NCBI GenBank assembly: GCA_948470475.1
Contig: OX419342.1
Span: 1,562,201 to 1,626,200, forward strand
DNA from: Galaxea fascicularis
Lineage: Eukaryota; Cnidaria; Anthozoa; Scleractinia; Euphylliidae
Length of the DNA: 64,000 nucleotides
Direction of reading: 5' to 3'
Shown: one piece after another, positions 1 to 10,825 of the stretch
How positions within the stretch are numbered: position 1 is the first letter of the stretch
Layout of the letters: every line of letters begins with the position of its first letter
Translations under genes and position numbers: made by a program
Notes under the pieces: generated by a model
The model's input: only the letters and a program-made list of their open reading frames with translations
Database searches by the model: none
What the model was told of the DNA's origin: nothing

Positions 1-3000
1 CAGGATTCAACGACTATGAGAAACTTCAACTGGCAGACTTAACAACGAAGAATATTTACAAAAAATCATCCACCGCAAAGAAGACTTTAATCGTGGTATC
101 CCATGGTCGCTCTGGTTCTTCAATCACAGGCGACATTTTCAACCACCATCCATCCGTGTTTTACATGGGTATATATGTAAATAAAAATTTTGCAGTTTTA
201 TATATCTATAGATAGCCAATAAAATTTCGCAAAAAACATTATCAGTATACTATTATTATATACCGAACGTAAATTTCGCAGTAATTGAAATTCCATTAAC
301 TGCGAAATATTTTACCCTGAAAATGTATGGTATAAACACAAATTTCGCATTTATTGAAATGTCATTAACTGCGAAATGTTTCCTTATAAATTTATATTGA
401 GACCACAAATTTCGCAGTTATTTAAATGTCATTAACGGCGAAAAGTTCTGTCTAAATATGTATGGCCACCATAATATTTCGCAGTTATTGAAATGTCATT
501 AACGGCGAAATGTTTCCGTCCTAATATATGTGTGAACCACAAATTTCGCAGCTAGTTCAATGTCATAAACGGCGAAACGTTTCCGTCTAAATATAACTTG
601 GAAGCTTAGAATTTCGCAGTTATTTAAATGTTATTAACTGCGAAACTTTTCCGTCCAAAAGAAAATTGGAACCATAGAATTTCGCAGTTATTGAAATGTC
701 ATTAACGGCGAAAAGTTCCCCTCTCGCTAAAAAGTAGAATCACCACAGGTAGCCCAAGCTACTTTGGGAACCGTCAACATGACATTGCGTTACAGCATTA
801 TTATAAGAATTTGTTTGGGAATGTAATGATCGTACAAAATAGTTCAAAATAAGGAAAACGAAATAAGAAAATAGACTTCCCTGTCCTGTTGTGTGTATAA
901 CTTGCGTTTTTATGACGTTTGGAGGGGTTTCAGAGCGATTTCAGTGGATTTTAGCTTCTCTGTATTCTTCTCCATATGAAGAGAGCCTTGTACGCCCTTT
1001 GAGCGCTAGCCTGCAGAACAGGCGTATTTTTTGCGTATTCAGGCGGACAGAGGATAAAGCGAGGCGAGCGCAAAGGAAAGAGCGCAAAATAAATAACGCC
1101 TTTACGTATACCATTGTTCAAGCTGTTCCGCCCCTAGACACACCCTACAACACCAGTTAATCACAGCGTTAAACAACAGTGGCAATCATGGCGCGTTGTG
1201 GGCCAAATGTACAAATTTCAAAGGTCGATCTTGTTTTCATCTCTAAAACGGAGAAAGTACTTCTTTGGGACTTAAAATGGAAAGGAAAAACACAAATAAA
1301 TATTTAGGTGGCCTCAGAATGGAATATTAAGGTGTACAGAGTCCTCAAACCGAATATGAATGATTTGAGCCAAAAAAGCCTTAGAAACAATGCAAGAAAG
1401 ATGTATATAACTTACCAGTGGCTTTCGATACACGTCTCTGAAATGAAAGAAAAATTCGTGTCCCGAGCAGGATCCGAACCCGCGACTCCCCGCATACTAG
1501 TCGGGCGTGATATCTTTTATTTCAGAGACGTGTATCGAAAGCCACTGGTAAGTTATTTACTTCTTTCTTTCATTAGTCCTCAAGCCTTTCTGGTGAATAA
1601 TTTTTTCAACAGCCACGAAAACATGACGATCGGTGTAAGGGCACGGTGTAAAATGACTGCAAAAGTCAGTGGTAAAATGCGTGAAGAAATTTTCGCGTTC
1701 TTTCCATCGCGCACGACTTGCGCTTCGCGCTCGCCTCGCTATCGCCTCTGTTCGTCTAAAATACGCCAAAAAAAATTACGCCTGTTCTGTAGGCTATTTG
1801 GCCGCCGACCATTTAAGCGGATAGGATTGCAACAGACGCTCAACAGGATCCCATGTTTTCAATTCTATCACGTAGAGTGATTTGAATCATCAACAGATCG
1901 ATTTGCGCTACAACTGTATGGTGATTTTAACTGGAAATCCGAGGATTCCTCTGCTCCCTGTGCTTTGCTGTGTAATATCTCTATTGCCTTTGTCATTTCT
2001 TTTGAAAAAATCAACGGGTTTGTCATGGGCGTGGAGAACGCCTTTTGAAACTGGTTTGCTGTTATCGAATTACACGTTATCATTGTTAATTTCTCAGTCT
2101 CTTATTTCATTGTCTGCTAAGGAGTACATGTAGATTTGCGATTAGCTGTTACTGTTACTTTTGATTTACGAGATAACGAAGAGTGGGACGCGACACCCGA
2201 TACTAACAATGCCGTTGAGTCCCTAAATCGCCAATCAATTGGTGAAGGATGTAGTAACATTGCGATGCTCATGAAGAATATTTACATGGAAGACAGGCTA
2301 CATGCTGTCAAAATTGTTGCAAGCGAGCAAAACATTAATATAAGTTACGAGAATAACCACCAAGGCGCCAAGGAGAAGAAAAGAAAAAAGAGAAAGCGTT
2401 CTAGATTAAGTTTGAGAGGAACAAAAAGTTCGCCAAATGAAAGCGAAGCCCAAATGGAACAAACACCTCCTGATAAGCGAGCGAGGTTAGACAAACGTCC
2501 ATCAAAACGGAAATCAGATGTAGGAGAAAAGATGATTGGGACACGGGTTGAAGTAGAGTACGAAGAAAATGTTGACGGTGTCGTAAAGTACCTTGGATGG
2601 ATAAAGGGGACGATCATGGAGTACGATAAAGTGAACGGGTATCTTGTTCAATTTCCAGATGATGTAGACTGGATTAAACCTCTAAACAGCAAAGACGTGA
2701 GAATAATCGAGTAGACATTTGTGCAAAAGAAAATTCATTTCATCCAAAAAGAAATCAATCAGTTATGTGAAACTGCCACAGCTGTAGCTATAATTTTGAG
2801 AGGATTGACGTCCAGCCACTGGTGTTACTTGTGAGACAAAACACGCAGTTTTAAAAAAATTGGGCTCAAGACCATGAGGTCGTAAAACAAGTTAATGACA
2901 TTTTGGCATAAACAGAGACACCGCTGGGCGAGAGTTGTTCGAAGCCGAAAATCAATACTTACTAACGGTAGTTAACCTGGATATTGGAGCTAATCGTCCT

Positions 3001-5681
3001 TCTAAAACCACGGCACTGGAACATACATGTTATGAATCAAAAACGACTGTTGTTTTTGTTTGTAAGATTAACGTTCATTTTATCATCTCTTCAAAAGGAA
3101 AAAAAGTGGAGTATACCTTGTAATAATTACCAAAAAAGCATTTCAAATTCTGTCACAGACCACTTTCATTTTCATGGTTACGTTTTATGGTTCGGGTTGT
3201 CTAAAAAAGCCGTTAGCAGCTGTTATTTATGTTTTTGTAGTAGATATGGATTGCTAACCAGTCTATAGACTGTCGATTACAGTTAAATACCTGGAAATAA
3301 AACTCAATAGGAATTGTACTCCATATGGGATATTACGATCGACTACTTCGTCGTCAGTGTAACTCCTGCACTGACTGCGAGATACTCCCTCTATTCTACT
3401 AATGTTATCGGCTACCTCGTCGTTAAATGAAATTTCATTAACTGCAAATATATTCCCCGACTCTTTTTTATTGTTATGATTGCAATTGGTTGGCTACTTC
3501 GCCGTTAATGAAATTTCAACAACTGTAAAATATTCCCTCTGTTCTATTATTCTCACTGGCTAATTCGGCGTTAACGACATTTCATTAACTGCGGATCACT
3601 TTATTCTATTATTATGATTGGCTACTTAGCCGTTAATGAAATTTCAATAACTACGAAATATTCTCTCCATATAATGTATAGGGTGTTTACTTCGCCGTTA
3701 ATGAAATTTCAATAACTGCGAAATATTCTCTCCATAAAATGTAATGAGTGTTTATTTCGCTGTTAATGAAATTTCAATAACTGCGAAATATTTTCTCCAC
3801 ATAATGTGTTGGGTGTTTACTTCGCCGTTAATGAAATTTCAATAACTGCGAAATGTTTTCTCCATATAATATGTAAGGGTATTATTTCGCAGTTAATGAA
3901 ATTTCAATAACTGCGAAATATTTTCTCCATAAAATGTAATGAGTGTTTATTTCGCTGTTAATGAAATTTCAATAACTGCGAAATATTTTCTCCACATAAT
4001 GTGTTGGGTGTTTACTTCGCCGTTAATGAAATTTCAATAACTGCGAAATGTTTTCTCCATATTATATGTAAGGTTATTATTTCGCAGTTATTGAAATTTC
4101 AATAACTGCGAAAAATTTTCTCCATAAAATGTAATGAGTGTTTATTTCGCAGTTAATGAAATTTCAATAACTGCGAAATATTTTCTCCATATAATATGTT
4201 GGGTGATTACTTCGCCGTTAATGAAATTTCAATAACTGCGTTTCTCCACATAATATGTTGGGTGATTACTTCGCCGTTAATGAAATTTCAATAACTGCGA
4301 AATATTTTCTCCACATAATATGTTGGGTGATTACTTCGCCGTTAATGAAATTTCAATAACTGCGAAATATTTTCTCCATATAATATGTTGGGTGATTACT
4401 TCGCCGTTAATGAAATTTCAATAACTGCCGGCGTTTCTCCACATAATATGTTGGGTGATTACTTCGCCGTGAATGAAATTTCAATAACTGCGAAATAGTT
4501 TCTCCATAAAATGTAATGAGTGTTTATTTCGCAGTTAATGAAATTTCAATAACTGCGAAATATTTTCTCCATATAATTCATAAGGTTATTATTTCGCAGT
4601 TAATGGAATTTCAATAACTGCGAAATATTCTATCCATATAATATATTGAGTGGCTTTGTTGCGAAATTTAATTTCTATCTATAGAGTAGAATAAATCCAA
4701 ATTTTGCATTTGTCAAAGTACCGGTTTTACATGTACGAACCGTTACAAACCGTCGACCGTGTTTACAACCGTTTAACACGCAGCGGCGCCAACATCAGCC
4801 ATTTGAGCCTCGCAAAAGAGTTTCTCGACGGAACTTTACGCTGCAAGTTCGAGAACCGACAGTTCTTAGACGATATGGAGACATACTATCGAAAACAACA
4901 CCATCCCCGCGTGAGTCAGGCGATTGCCTCACCTCCACTTTGTCCGTACAAACCGACAGACCCAGAGTGGAACCCAATGCTTTGCTCGCCGATGACTGGT
5001 GCGTCTATGGGAAGTGCCTGTAAAGACAACTACGACTTGACTGTGCTAAAAGTTCTCATTTCACGCATTCCTGGAAACACTATCCAAACAATCCTAAATG
5101 CTTGTAGCCCGATGGATGTCGATTGCAAGATTTTGTTTCTTGTAAGAGATCCCCGCGCCGTGATCCCTTCCTCAAAGAGTTTTGGCTTCTTCAAAGAAAG
5201 AGGCGATTATTCTAGGCAAGGTACTCGTCTCTACAGCTATTGGCGTTGTAAAGAAACAGAGGATAACTTGGAATTGGTCAGGAAACTACCACATTCTATA
5301 AGACGCAGGCTCAAGATTCAGCGGTACGAGGACCTAGCATATGACCCGTTAAAGACACTTTCAGGCCTCTACGAGTTTGCTGGTCTATCGGAACTGGAGA
5401 GCGTGAGGACTTGGTTGAACGAAACCACCAAGCAAAGTAGGGGGGATTGCAACGAGATGGACGGAGAATCAGCAACTTGCACCAAGGATGATGCAAGGAC
5501 TGCGGCAAATCGCTGGAGATGGATGGTAAACCCACACATGATCGATATAATTGAGCACTATTGTCGAGGCGTTATGCGTGTGATGGGCTACACTCCAGTA
5601 GACAGTTCTTATGAACTTCTAGTAAATAAATCGATTCCACTATTTAGTGATGACTATGAAGCCAAACAGTGGCTCTTTTAA
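1..5681 (+). CDS. Carbohydrate sulfotransferase (CHST1/3-like), 5' partial, coding exon split by a transposon
   Basis: This is the C-terminal ~370 residues of a Golgi carbohydrate sulfotransferase, a family that moves sulfate from PAPS to sugars of glycans. The frame is open from base 3 to 167 and again from 4734 to the stop at 5679-5681. The first part holds the 5'-phosphosulfate loop (SHGRSGSS). The second starts YEPL and holds the 3'-phosphate motif (LVRDPRAV) with a downstream Ser, then the family's RYEDLA..P segment. The N-terminal membrane anchor lies outside the window. Vertebrate CHST1-7 coding regions are mostly in one exon, and here the two halves join without a gap as HPSVFYM-YEPL if the 168-4733 segment is removed. 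That segment is a transposable element plus one copy of a 10-bp duplication, so the gene is either disrupted on this haplotype or depends on splicing the insert out. A donor at 156 and acceptor ending at 4718 would do so in frame, replacing V by YR. Confidence 0.88.
158..167. repeat. Target-site duplication, left copy
   Basis: GTTTTACATG, identical to 4724-4733. Removing one copy and the element restores a continuous sulfotransferase frame. Confidence 0.85.
265..720. repeat. Left array of palindromic units (~65-70 bp period)
   Basis: About seven units with the pattern TTTCGCAGTTATTGAAATG then TCATTAACGGCGAAA, separated by AT-rich spacers of about 35 bp. Each unit is a near-palindrome with GCGAAA/TTTCGC ends. 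In most units one end reads CGGCGAAA instead of CTGCGAAA, which gives the units a direction. That direction is opposite to the array at 3330-4640. Confidence 0.85.
1005..1095. repeat. Dispersed repeat arm, inverted relative to 1685-1797
   Basis: The segment beginning AGCCTGCAGAACAGGCGTA, with GAGGCGAGCGC further in, is a diverged reverse complement of 1685-1797. The two form long inverted arms inside the transposon interior, either a nested palindromic element or part of the element's own fold. Confidence 0.65.
1412..1560. repeat. Nested hairpin repeat with tRNA-like core
   Basis: Arms of about 38 bp (1412-1450 and 1519-1558, with GGCTTTCGATACACGTCTCT and its complement) flank a ~70-bp core. 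The core on the minus strand contains an RNA polymerase III B-box-like word GGTTCGGATCC within a tRNA T-arm-like stem, around 1462-1490. It looks like a tRNA-derived repeat caught in a palindromic element. Confidence 0.6.
2121..2714 (+). pseudogene. Transposase C-terminal fragment with Lys/Arg-rich linker and Tudor-like end
   Basis: Open from 2121 (after TAA at 2118) to TAG at 2712-2714; no upstream transposase body is visible, so I read this as a truncated gene. Near the start is [12 protein letters not shown], like the conserved TNN..E..N segment late in MULE-type transposases. A basic stretch rich in KKRKKRKR follows (possible nuclear signal). The last ~60 residues (from [10 protein letters not shown], with [11 protein letters not shown] and GYLVQFPDD) resemble a small beta-barrel of the Tudor type; this is inference from pattern only. 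It sits mid-element between the two palindrome arrays, as expected for the element's own gene. Confidence 0.55.
3330..4640. repeat. Right array of palindromic units (~63-67 bp period)
   Basis: About sixteen well-kept units from 3620 on and several worn ones from about 3330. The core reads TTCGCCGTTAATGAAATTTC then AATAACTGCGAAA, followed by a spacer with TTTTCTCCATATAATATGT. The unit is the reverse complement of the left-array unit. Variants occur in short runs and two units have lost the GAAA after CTGCG (near 4240 and 4430), suggesting turnover by unequal exchange or replication slippage. Confidence 0.9.
4724..4733. repeat. Target-site duplication, right copy
   Basis: GTTTTACATG, identical to 158-167, directly before the TAC of the codon series for YEPL. 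Confidence 0.85.
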
Positions 5682-6195
5682 TGAACTCACATCAAGAAAG
5701 AAAACACGTATTGGCGAAGTCGTTGTCATGAAATGACCTTAATATGGCCAAACTAGCCCCGTTTAAAGGGGCGTTTTCGTTCGAACGCGCGCGCAGGCAG
5801 CGCGTAAGTGGATAAAGGCAAACATGTAATCAGTAAGAGGACAAACAAAAGCGGTCTTTATTTCAGCTGAATAAGATAGTATAGCTTACAAGGTGTAAAA
5901 CTGAACGTCGCGCAGGTGTCGAACTAGCATCAGATAAGAACCACACTCGAAGTAAATTCTGTATACAGTGGTAACTTTGCGCTTGAAGTCACTTAAAATT
6001 ACAACTTAAATAACACGGCAGTAACCGACAGAAAAAGGAAAGCGTGAAATGACCATGAGCGACTCTTGCTCACAGAAAAAGATACAAAGCTGTATCTTTT
6101 CAACTACATGTAGGGCATCATGCAAACGAAGCTGCGTTTTTTTAACATTTTCAGTGGAACTTGATTTTCCCTAAGCGATGCCGGATCCGCGTAGA

Positions 6196-6269
6196 CTCCT
6201 ACGCAGACATTCCTTTGGCTCGTCACGCCAATCGTTGCGTGACGAGCCAAAAGAATGTCTGCGTAGGAG
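6196..6269. repeat. Hairpin-forming inverted repeat
   Basis: Arms 6196-6228 and 6237-6269 pair over 33 bases with one mismatch around an 8-base loop; the arm begins CTCCTACGCAGACATTC. Probably a palindromic MITE remnant. Confidence 0.85.
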
Positions 6270-6647
6270 ACGGAATCCATGCCGTGGTGCGGTGAATTTC
6301 CTGTAGAGTTACACCACTCGAAATCTATGTTATAAATCAACAGTAACCCAATACATTTTAAAATCTTGTACCTCTATTTTTCCTTTCACAATACTAAATA
6401 TTAAAAATTGTAGCGATGGGAAAATTGTTCACGTATGATGGGGTTTAAGCCCTAAATGTGTTTCGGGTAATTCTGTAAGGCTTCAGAGGGTCACAGGACT
6501 GCCCATATAAGTTCTCCTTTTATCCTCGTATTATTCCCCTATGAAATAGCATTATGTCTGCTGTAAATACCGAGTCTACTGCTACTTTCCAAAAGAACTC
6601 CTTACCAACTATAAGACAAGTGATACGAAGCCTTAACTGTTGTTGTT

Positions 6648-6672
6648 GTTTCTCTCTCTCTCTCTCTCTCTG
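6648..6672. repeat. TC dinucleotide microsatellite
   Basis: About ten TC repeats after a short TTG run. Confidence 0.9.
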
Positions 6673-6814
6673 AATTGTTGTATGTAATGTAGTCTAGGCA
6701 TAAGTACACCGTACCTTAACAGTCTTTTGACTGCTTAGGATTATTAAATATCTATGTATGTAGGGAGTTACCAAATGCAGCTCAGCTCAATGGTGCCTGT
6801 CAAGTTAACTGCAG

Positions 6815-6820
6815 TTTATT
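6815..6820 (-). promoter_or_regulatory. Poly(A) signal of the RPB9 gene
   Basis: AATAAA on the minus strand directly after the RPB9 stop codon at 6821. The 3' UTR would be very short if this one is used. Confidence 0.5.
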
Positions 6821-9800
6821 TCATTCAGTCCATCTGTTGCCACAGTTTACCGCTGTACACACATAATACAGTCTCATTTGCTGCCGAGACACAAAACAAA
6901 AAAAAATTGCACTGGGGTGGTTTTCACTTTACACCGTAAATCTAAAATCAGAGTGTTATATAAGTGTTTAGTTCAAGCAGAAACCATATTCTTTAATGAA
7001 TCTAGAAATTTCAAGGTATTGCTTGGTTGGCTGAAGATTTCGTAGTGTGAAAGTGGACTCAGAAAAAGAATTAGTAGAGACTAGAAAAATTTGACATAAT
7101 GTTGATCAGCATCCAATTTCTCCTTGCAATAACGCTTCATAAAACAGAGTGCTCGCATGAATTAAGATGAATTTGCTTGATACTGTATTTTAACAATTTC
7201 TGTCTACTACTTGTCTTCTATAGGAAATGTGTAGCGGCAAAAAACATTAATGAGAATTTAAATTTTGAGCAGCACTTGCACTCCCCGACAAATTTTGCAC
7301 TTGTGTGGATGAGCAGGCAATAATTTTTAACTGGCTCAAGACGTGTGATTTGAAACTGTAAAGAGTGATGAAAGTTACTAACTTACTGGAGAACCAGTTG
7401 GACATGTACAAATATATGACCAATTATTGAAGTGCAAACTTAAGTCAAAAACTCCACTATAAATACTTGTACTTACATCAGCCTTGCTTGACTGGGATTG
7501 GAAAAACACTGATTCTCTATGGCCACACCTGAAAAAAAGTTATGAAAAACATAATGCTGGGTAAAAAAGTGGTGAATAGGGGAGAACTACTGTATCGATA
7601 AAAATCAATTACCATGTAGGTGGGAGTACAAAGATGCAGCTTACAGGATTGTTTGCAAGCTGAAGAAGGTGGTTTTGCAGTTAGGGTGACAAAAGGGGTG
7701 GTCATTGGTGAAGGGCTCACTCCACAAGGAAAGCACACGGTGCTTGCACCAAATCACTTAAGAGAAAGTCTCCCATTCTCTTTGTCTTTTAGCCATTGTC
7801 TTTTTTCCTAAGGTCATTAAACTCAGAGTAGTAAAAACAGAAATGCCACATTACAGGTGTAGAGTACAAGCACAACAAATACCAACAATGTGTTTTCCAC
7901 AATTGCATGTAAAAATAGGGCTTAAGTTGTTAAAGAAAGAGTTCAGTGGAGTAGACACAGTCCATTTTAAAAAATGGATAACAGGGCTGTGCTCTAGTGG
8001 CACCTGATCGTCTCTAATGACTTACTTTTGCCTTTCATAAGCCTGGTGGTTTCCTTAAGGCCCATTTACACAGGCAATTTTTGTCGCGGCAACTCAATGC
8101 AATTTTTGTTGCGCTAAAGTTGCAACTTCAAAATCGCACGTGTAAACCCGGTGCGATTTTCCGTGCAATTTGTCGCCGCGATATCGCAGAGGTTTCGAAC
8201 ATGTTTGAAATTTGATGCAACTTCAGCGTGACAAAAATTGCATCGAGTTGCCGCGACAAAAATCGTCTGTGTAAACGGGCCTTTAAGGTCCCCTCACGAT
8301 TACCTTTAGCTGTAATTTACCTCTTTTCTTTTATAAAGGCAAATAAATGATAATGATGATGATGGTTGGACGACCAGGAAGTACATGTATTAGTTTTTGC
8401 GCTGAAATTATATGCTGGGCAGCCTGGATTTCAAGGGTTTAGAGAGTTTGAACGCCCAACTACTTTGCTTAGAGTACAGCCTTGGATAAACCTAAACTTT
8501 TCACCGCTGCTGGATAATGCTTTCTGTATTAGCCATAACACTATTGTTTACTGTGGAGTCATTGATTGGGCTGGTATTACCTACACAATTCATATACAAC
8601 ATTGTACAATGTACATGTAGCTATTTCACTACAGGATAGCACTGCAATTTTCTAAAGGCAGTGGTGAGACCTTGAGAGCAGCCAGCAAAACAAGCATATG
8701 ACATGTAGTTCAACAAAAATCATGAAACACAACATTTCAGTGTACATAAAAGCTTTCTTGAACGTCCACTCATAACCACCAGATGCCTTTCTGAACTTGT
8801 AATTCTTCACTCCAGTACAAGTTTTAATTTTCTTGTTCCATAGTCTTTTGAAGGTTTTTTGTGGTGTTGCAAAATAAGAACTTTGAACTTACTTAGGGCA
8901 TTCATGTTCCTCTGTTCTGGGTAGTGTTGGATCAGCTACAACATCTGTCACAATCTGCGTCAGTTCACTGTCAGTGAAGAAACATTAAAAATATGATTAA
9001 TTAAAACAGGTACATGTACCATAAGCCTCTTTTCAATTTCAGTTACAACACCTTTTTCCGTCAAAGTAAAGATACAACTAAAACAACATTTTATTTGCAG
9101 CAAACGTCCTTTAAGGTTTAAGTTCATGTCTGTAAAACAACCATGTTAGCTACCATTACTGGTGTTTCAATGAACATAAACACAGCTAATAAGATATTTT
9201 CTTTTTCTTTAAATTTCAAATATTTTTGTGCTGGCCTTGTATCCAAAAACTACACCAATGCCAGTACAAACTCTTCCTATCACAAATTCTAATAATTATA
9301 AATAGCAAGGGTAGAAGATGCATTGTGACATTCTAGGTTGGTGATTTGGCTGGGATTATACAATACAATACAATACATTATTATTAGTCTTCCCCACGGG
9401 GTTTTTCAAGACTACATGTACTTTACAACACTTTTTTGGGAACTTTTTGCCAGACTGCAAGGTGCAGTTTACAATCAATGAGAGAAATCATTGATGCCCC
9501 ATGGTAAGCACTAGGAGTGCTCACAGCCAGGGTTCGTTACATCCCTAGTGGTTCTTTAACGTCCCACACAGTTAATTGTGAAGAGTTGTGAGACGGGACC
9601 TCTGGTTTTATTGTCCTTATCCGAGAAGACTAGAAAGTCTAACCATTTACAGATGTCCTTGCAAAGGAAGCACTTTCTCCTCAGTTATTCAAAACCTGGG
9701 AGGTCCTACACTGTAAACCACTGAACAGGAAGTGTTTGTATCAATATAGTATTATCAACTAACTCACTTGACTTCATGAGTGATCTTGTTCACATAGATG

Positions 9801-10825
9801 CAGCTGTTATCTGCTTCCTGCTGATAGTCACAGTTCCTGCACTAAAACATTACAGTTTCTTCCATTAGATTAATGACAATTTGTGTCAATGCAACACGTT
9901 TACACTGCAGATCCACTCACGAGATGCATCTGGTAACAATACTACGTGTAAAAGAAACAGAATTTGTGTGTGGTCGTTAACACGATGGTAAGTTCCTGTT
10001 ATTTCACTGCAAAGATAGCATCTACTGTACATGTATTTTTCCAGTTGACGAAGGATTTAGTCTGTGGTCATAACTTAAGGCCCTGGCAAACAAGGACACT
10101 GACACATTGTTGCTCATGATGACTGTTTTTTGTGTGTGCAAATATGCGGGACACAAAATGAAATGTTGTGTTTCCATGCTGTGCAACATTAATTTTGTTG
10201 TCGACACAAAATTTGTGTCCACAACAAATGTTGTGTGCGCAGGTAAACGGGGAAACATTTATGCCAGCAACAATGTGTCCTCGTTTGCCAGGGATTTTAG
10301 ACATGTGACAACATTTCTAAAAGGGGTGATAATTATAGGACAGCTGTACGAGACTAACTAGAGCAAGGTTTGCAGATTTAACATCAAATGAAAAAAAGGA
10401 AGAGTACCTCTTCTTCTAAGCAGTAGTTAAGCTTAACAAAAATAATCTGTTCACTAAATATCCGCGTCTTAGTCGGTGTCTAGTCGAGTGCTCACATGAA
10501 CAAATCAAACCAGTTCTAACCACGGTTGTAACTTACTGCATATAATAAGATCTTGTTTTCTTTGTCCTCTTTAGGGTACAGCATATTGTTACTGCAGAAG
10601 AAAGGTTACACGAATTAAAATTCGGACCCATAAAGAGCTACAATAGCGAAAATAATCCACAACCACATTTGTCAAGCTTTCAAACCATAGTACCATACCA
10701 ATGTACTATCCTGGCTCACACAAGCTTCATCCATGCACACCGTATAAATCCAGAACTTACCATTCCTGACAGAATTTGATACCAACGAAACCCGGGCCAT
10801 TGTCTGAACGACCTCTGGTGTCCAT
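6821..10825 (-). CDS. POLR2I: RNA polymerase II subunit RPB9, complete, six exons
   Basis: Encodes a 126-residue RPB9, the zinc-binding Pol II subunit involved in start-site choice, elongation and proofreading. Exons (minus strand, 5' to 3'): 10825-10761, 10591-10537, 9841-9768, 8967-8893, 7528-7477, 6880-6821. All introns are GT-AG and all phases agree. The start [20 protein letters not shown] fits the human protein, which is 125 residues. The N-terminal zinc ribbon has CQEC and CRNC; the linker reads [12 protein letters not shown]; the C-terminal ribbon has CPKCGH and [13 protein letters not shown] at the end. The NCGNRW version replaces the usual HCGHRW but keeps the cysteines. Introns carry a MITE nested in another repeat (8059-8282), a dispersed repeat (9358-9700) and a palindromic MITE (10081-10293). 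Confidence 0.95.
8041..8360. repeat. Dispersed repeat with GAT tail, filled copy
   Basis: Starts near CCTGGTGGTTTCC and ends in AGGCAAATAAATGATAATGA plus a GAT run. It matches 57256-57355 once the 8059-8282 MITE is removed. The GAT microsatellite tail suggests a SINE or the 3' end of a LINE. Confidence 0.7.
8059..8282. mobile_element. MITE with TTAA target duplication, nested in an older repeat
   Basis: Terminal inverted repeats begin GGCCCATTTACACAGG on the left and end TGTGTAAACGGGCCT on the right, with long inner complementarity (TTTTTGTCGCGGCAACTC). TTAA flanks both sides (8055-8058, 8283-8286). TTAA duplication is typical of piggyBac and Kolobok-type elements. The host sequence at 8041-8360 is related to 57256-57355, which has no insert. 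Confidence 0.85.
9358..9700. repeat. Probable dispersed retroelement tail in RPB9 intron
   Basis: Starts with four TACAA repeats and continues with non-coding sequence containing GTTCTTTAACGTCCCACA. The pentamer end suggests a non-LTR or SINE-type copy. No coding potential is seen. Confidence 0.4.
10081..10293. mobile_element. Palindromic MITE in RPB9 intron
   Basis: Ends pair as CCCTGGCAAACAAGGACAC and its complement, and inner parts are also self-complementary (ACACAAAATTTGTGT). About 213 bp, non-coding. No clear target duplication seen. Confidence 0.75.

Larger units (their letters stand above)
168..4723. mobile_element. Mutator-like (MULE), foldback-type DNA transposon inserted in a coding exon
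   Basis: The insert is bounded by a perfect 10-bp direct repeat, GTTTTACATG, at 158-167 and 4724-4733. The ends are inverted relatives: the left starts GGTATA and the right ends TACCG, and both carry CTATAGATAG (about 208-217; inverted at about 4676-4686) next to an ATTTCGCAA word. Inside the ends lie arrays of a palindromic unit, about 265-720 on the left and 3330-4640 on the right, in opposite orientation. The middle carries a transposase-like fragment at 2121-2714 and nested repeats. A target duplication of 9-10 bp and long terminal repeats are typical of MULEs; tandem-repeat-rich ends are typical of foldback elements. Assignment to MULE rests on duplication length and the TNN..E..N motif, not on a full transposase. 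Confidence 0.85.
5682..6820. other. Intergenic region between convergent sulfotransferase and RPB9 genes
   Basis: No coding evidence. It holds a 74-bp hairpin at 6196-6269 and a short TC microsatellite near 6648-6672; the rest is unremarkable AT-rich sequence. Confidence 0.7.

Noticed and set aside
1308..1880. 190-codon plus-strand frame
   Set aside because: It runs through the hairpin repeat, its tRNA-like core and a dispersed repeat arm; no family resemblance.
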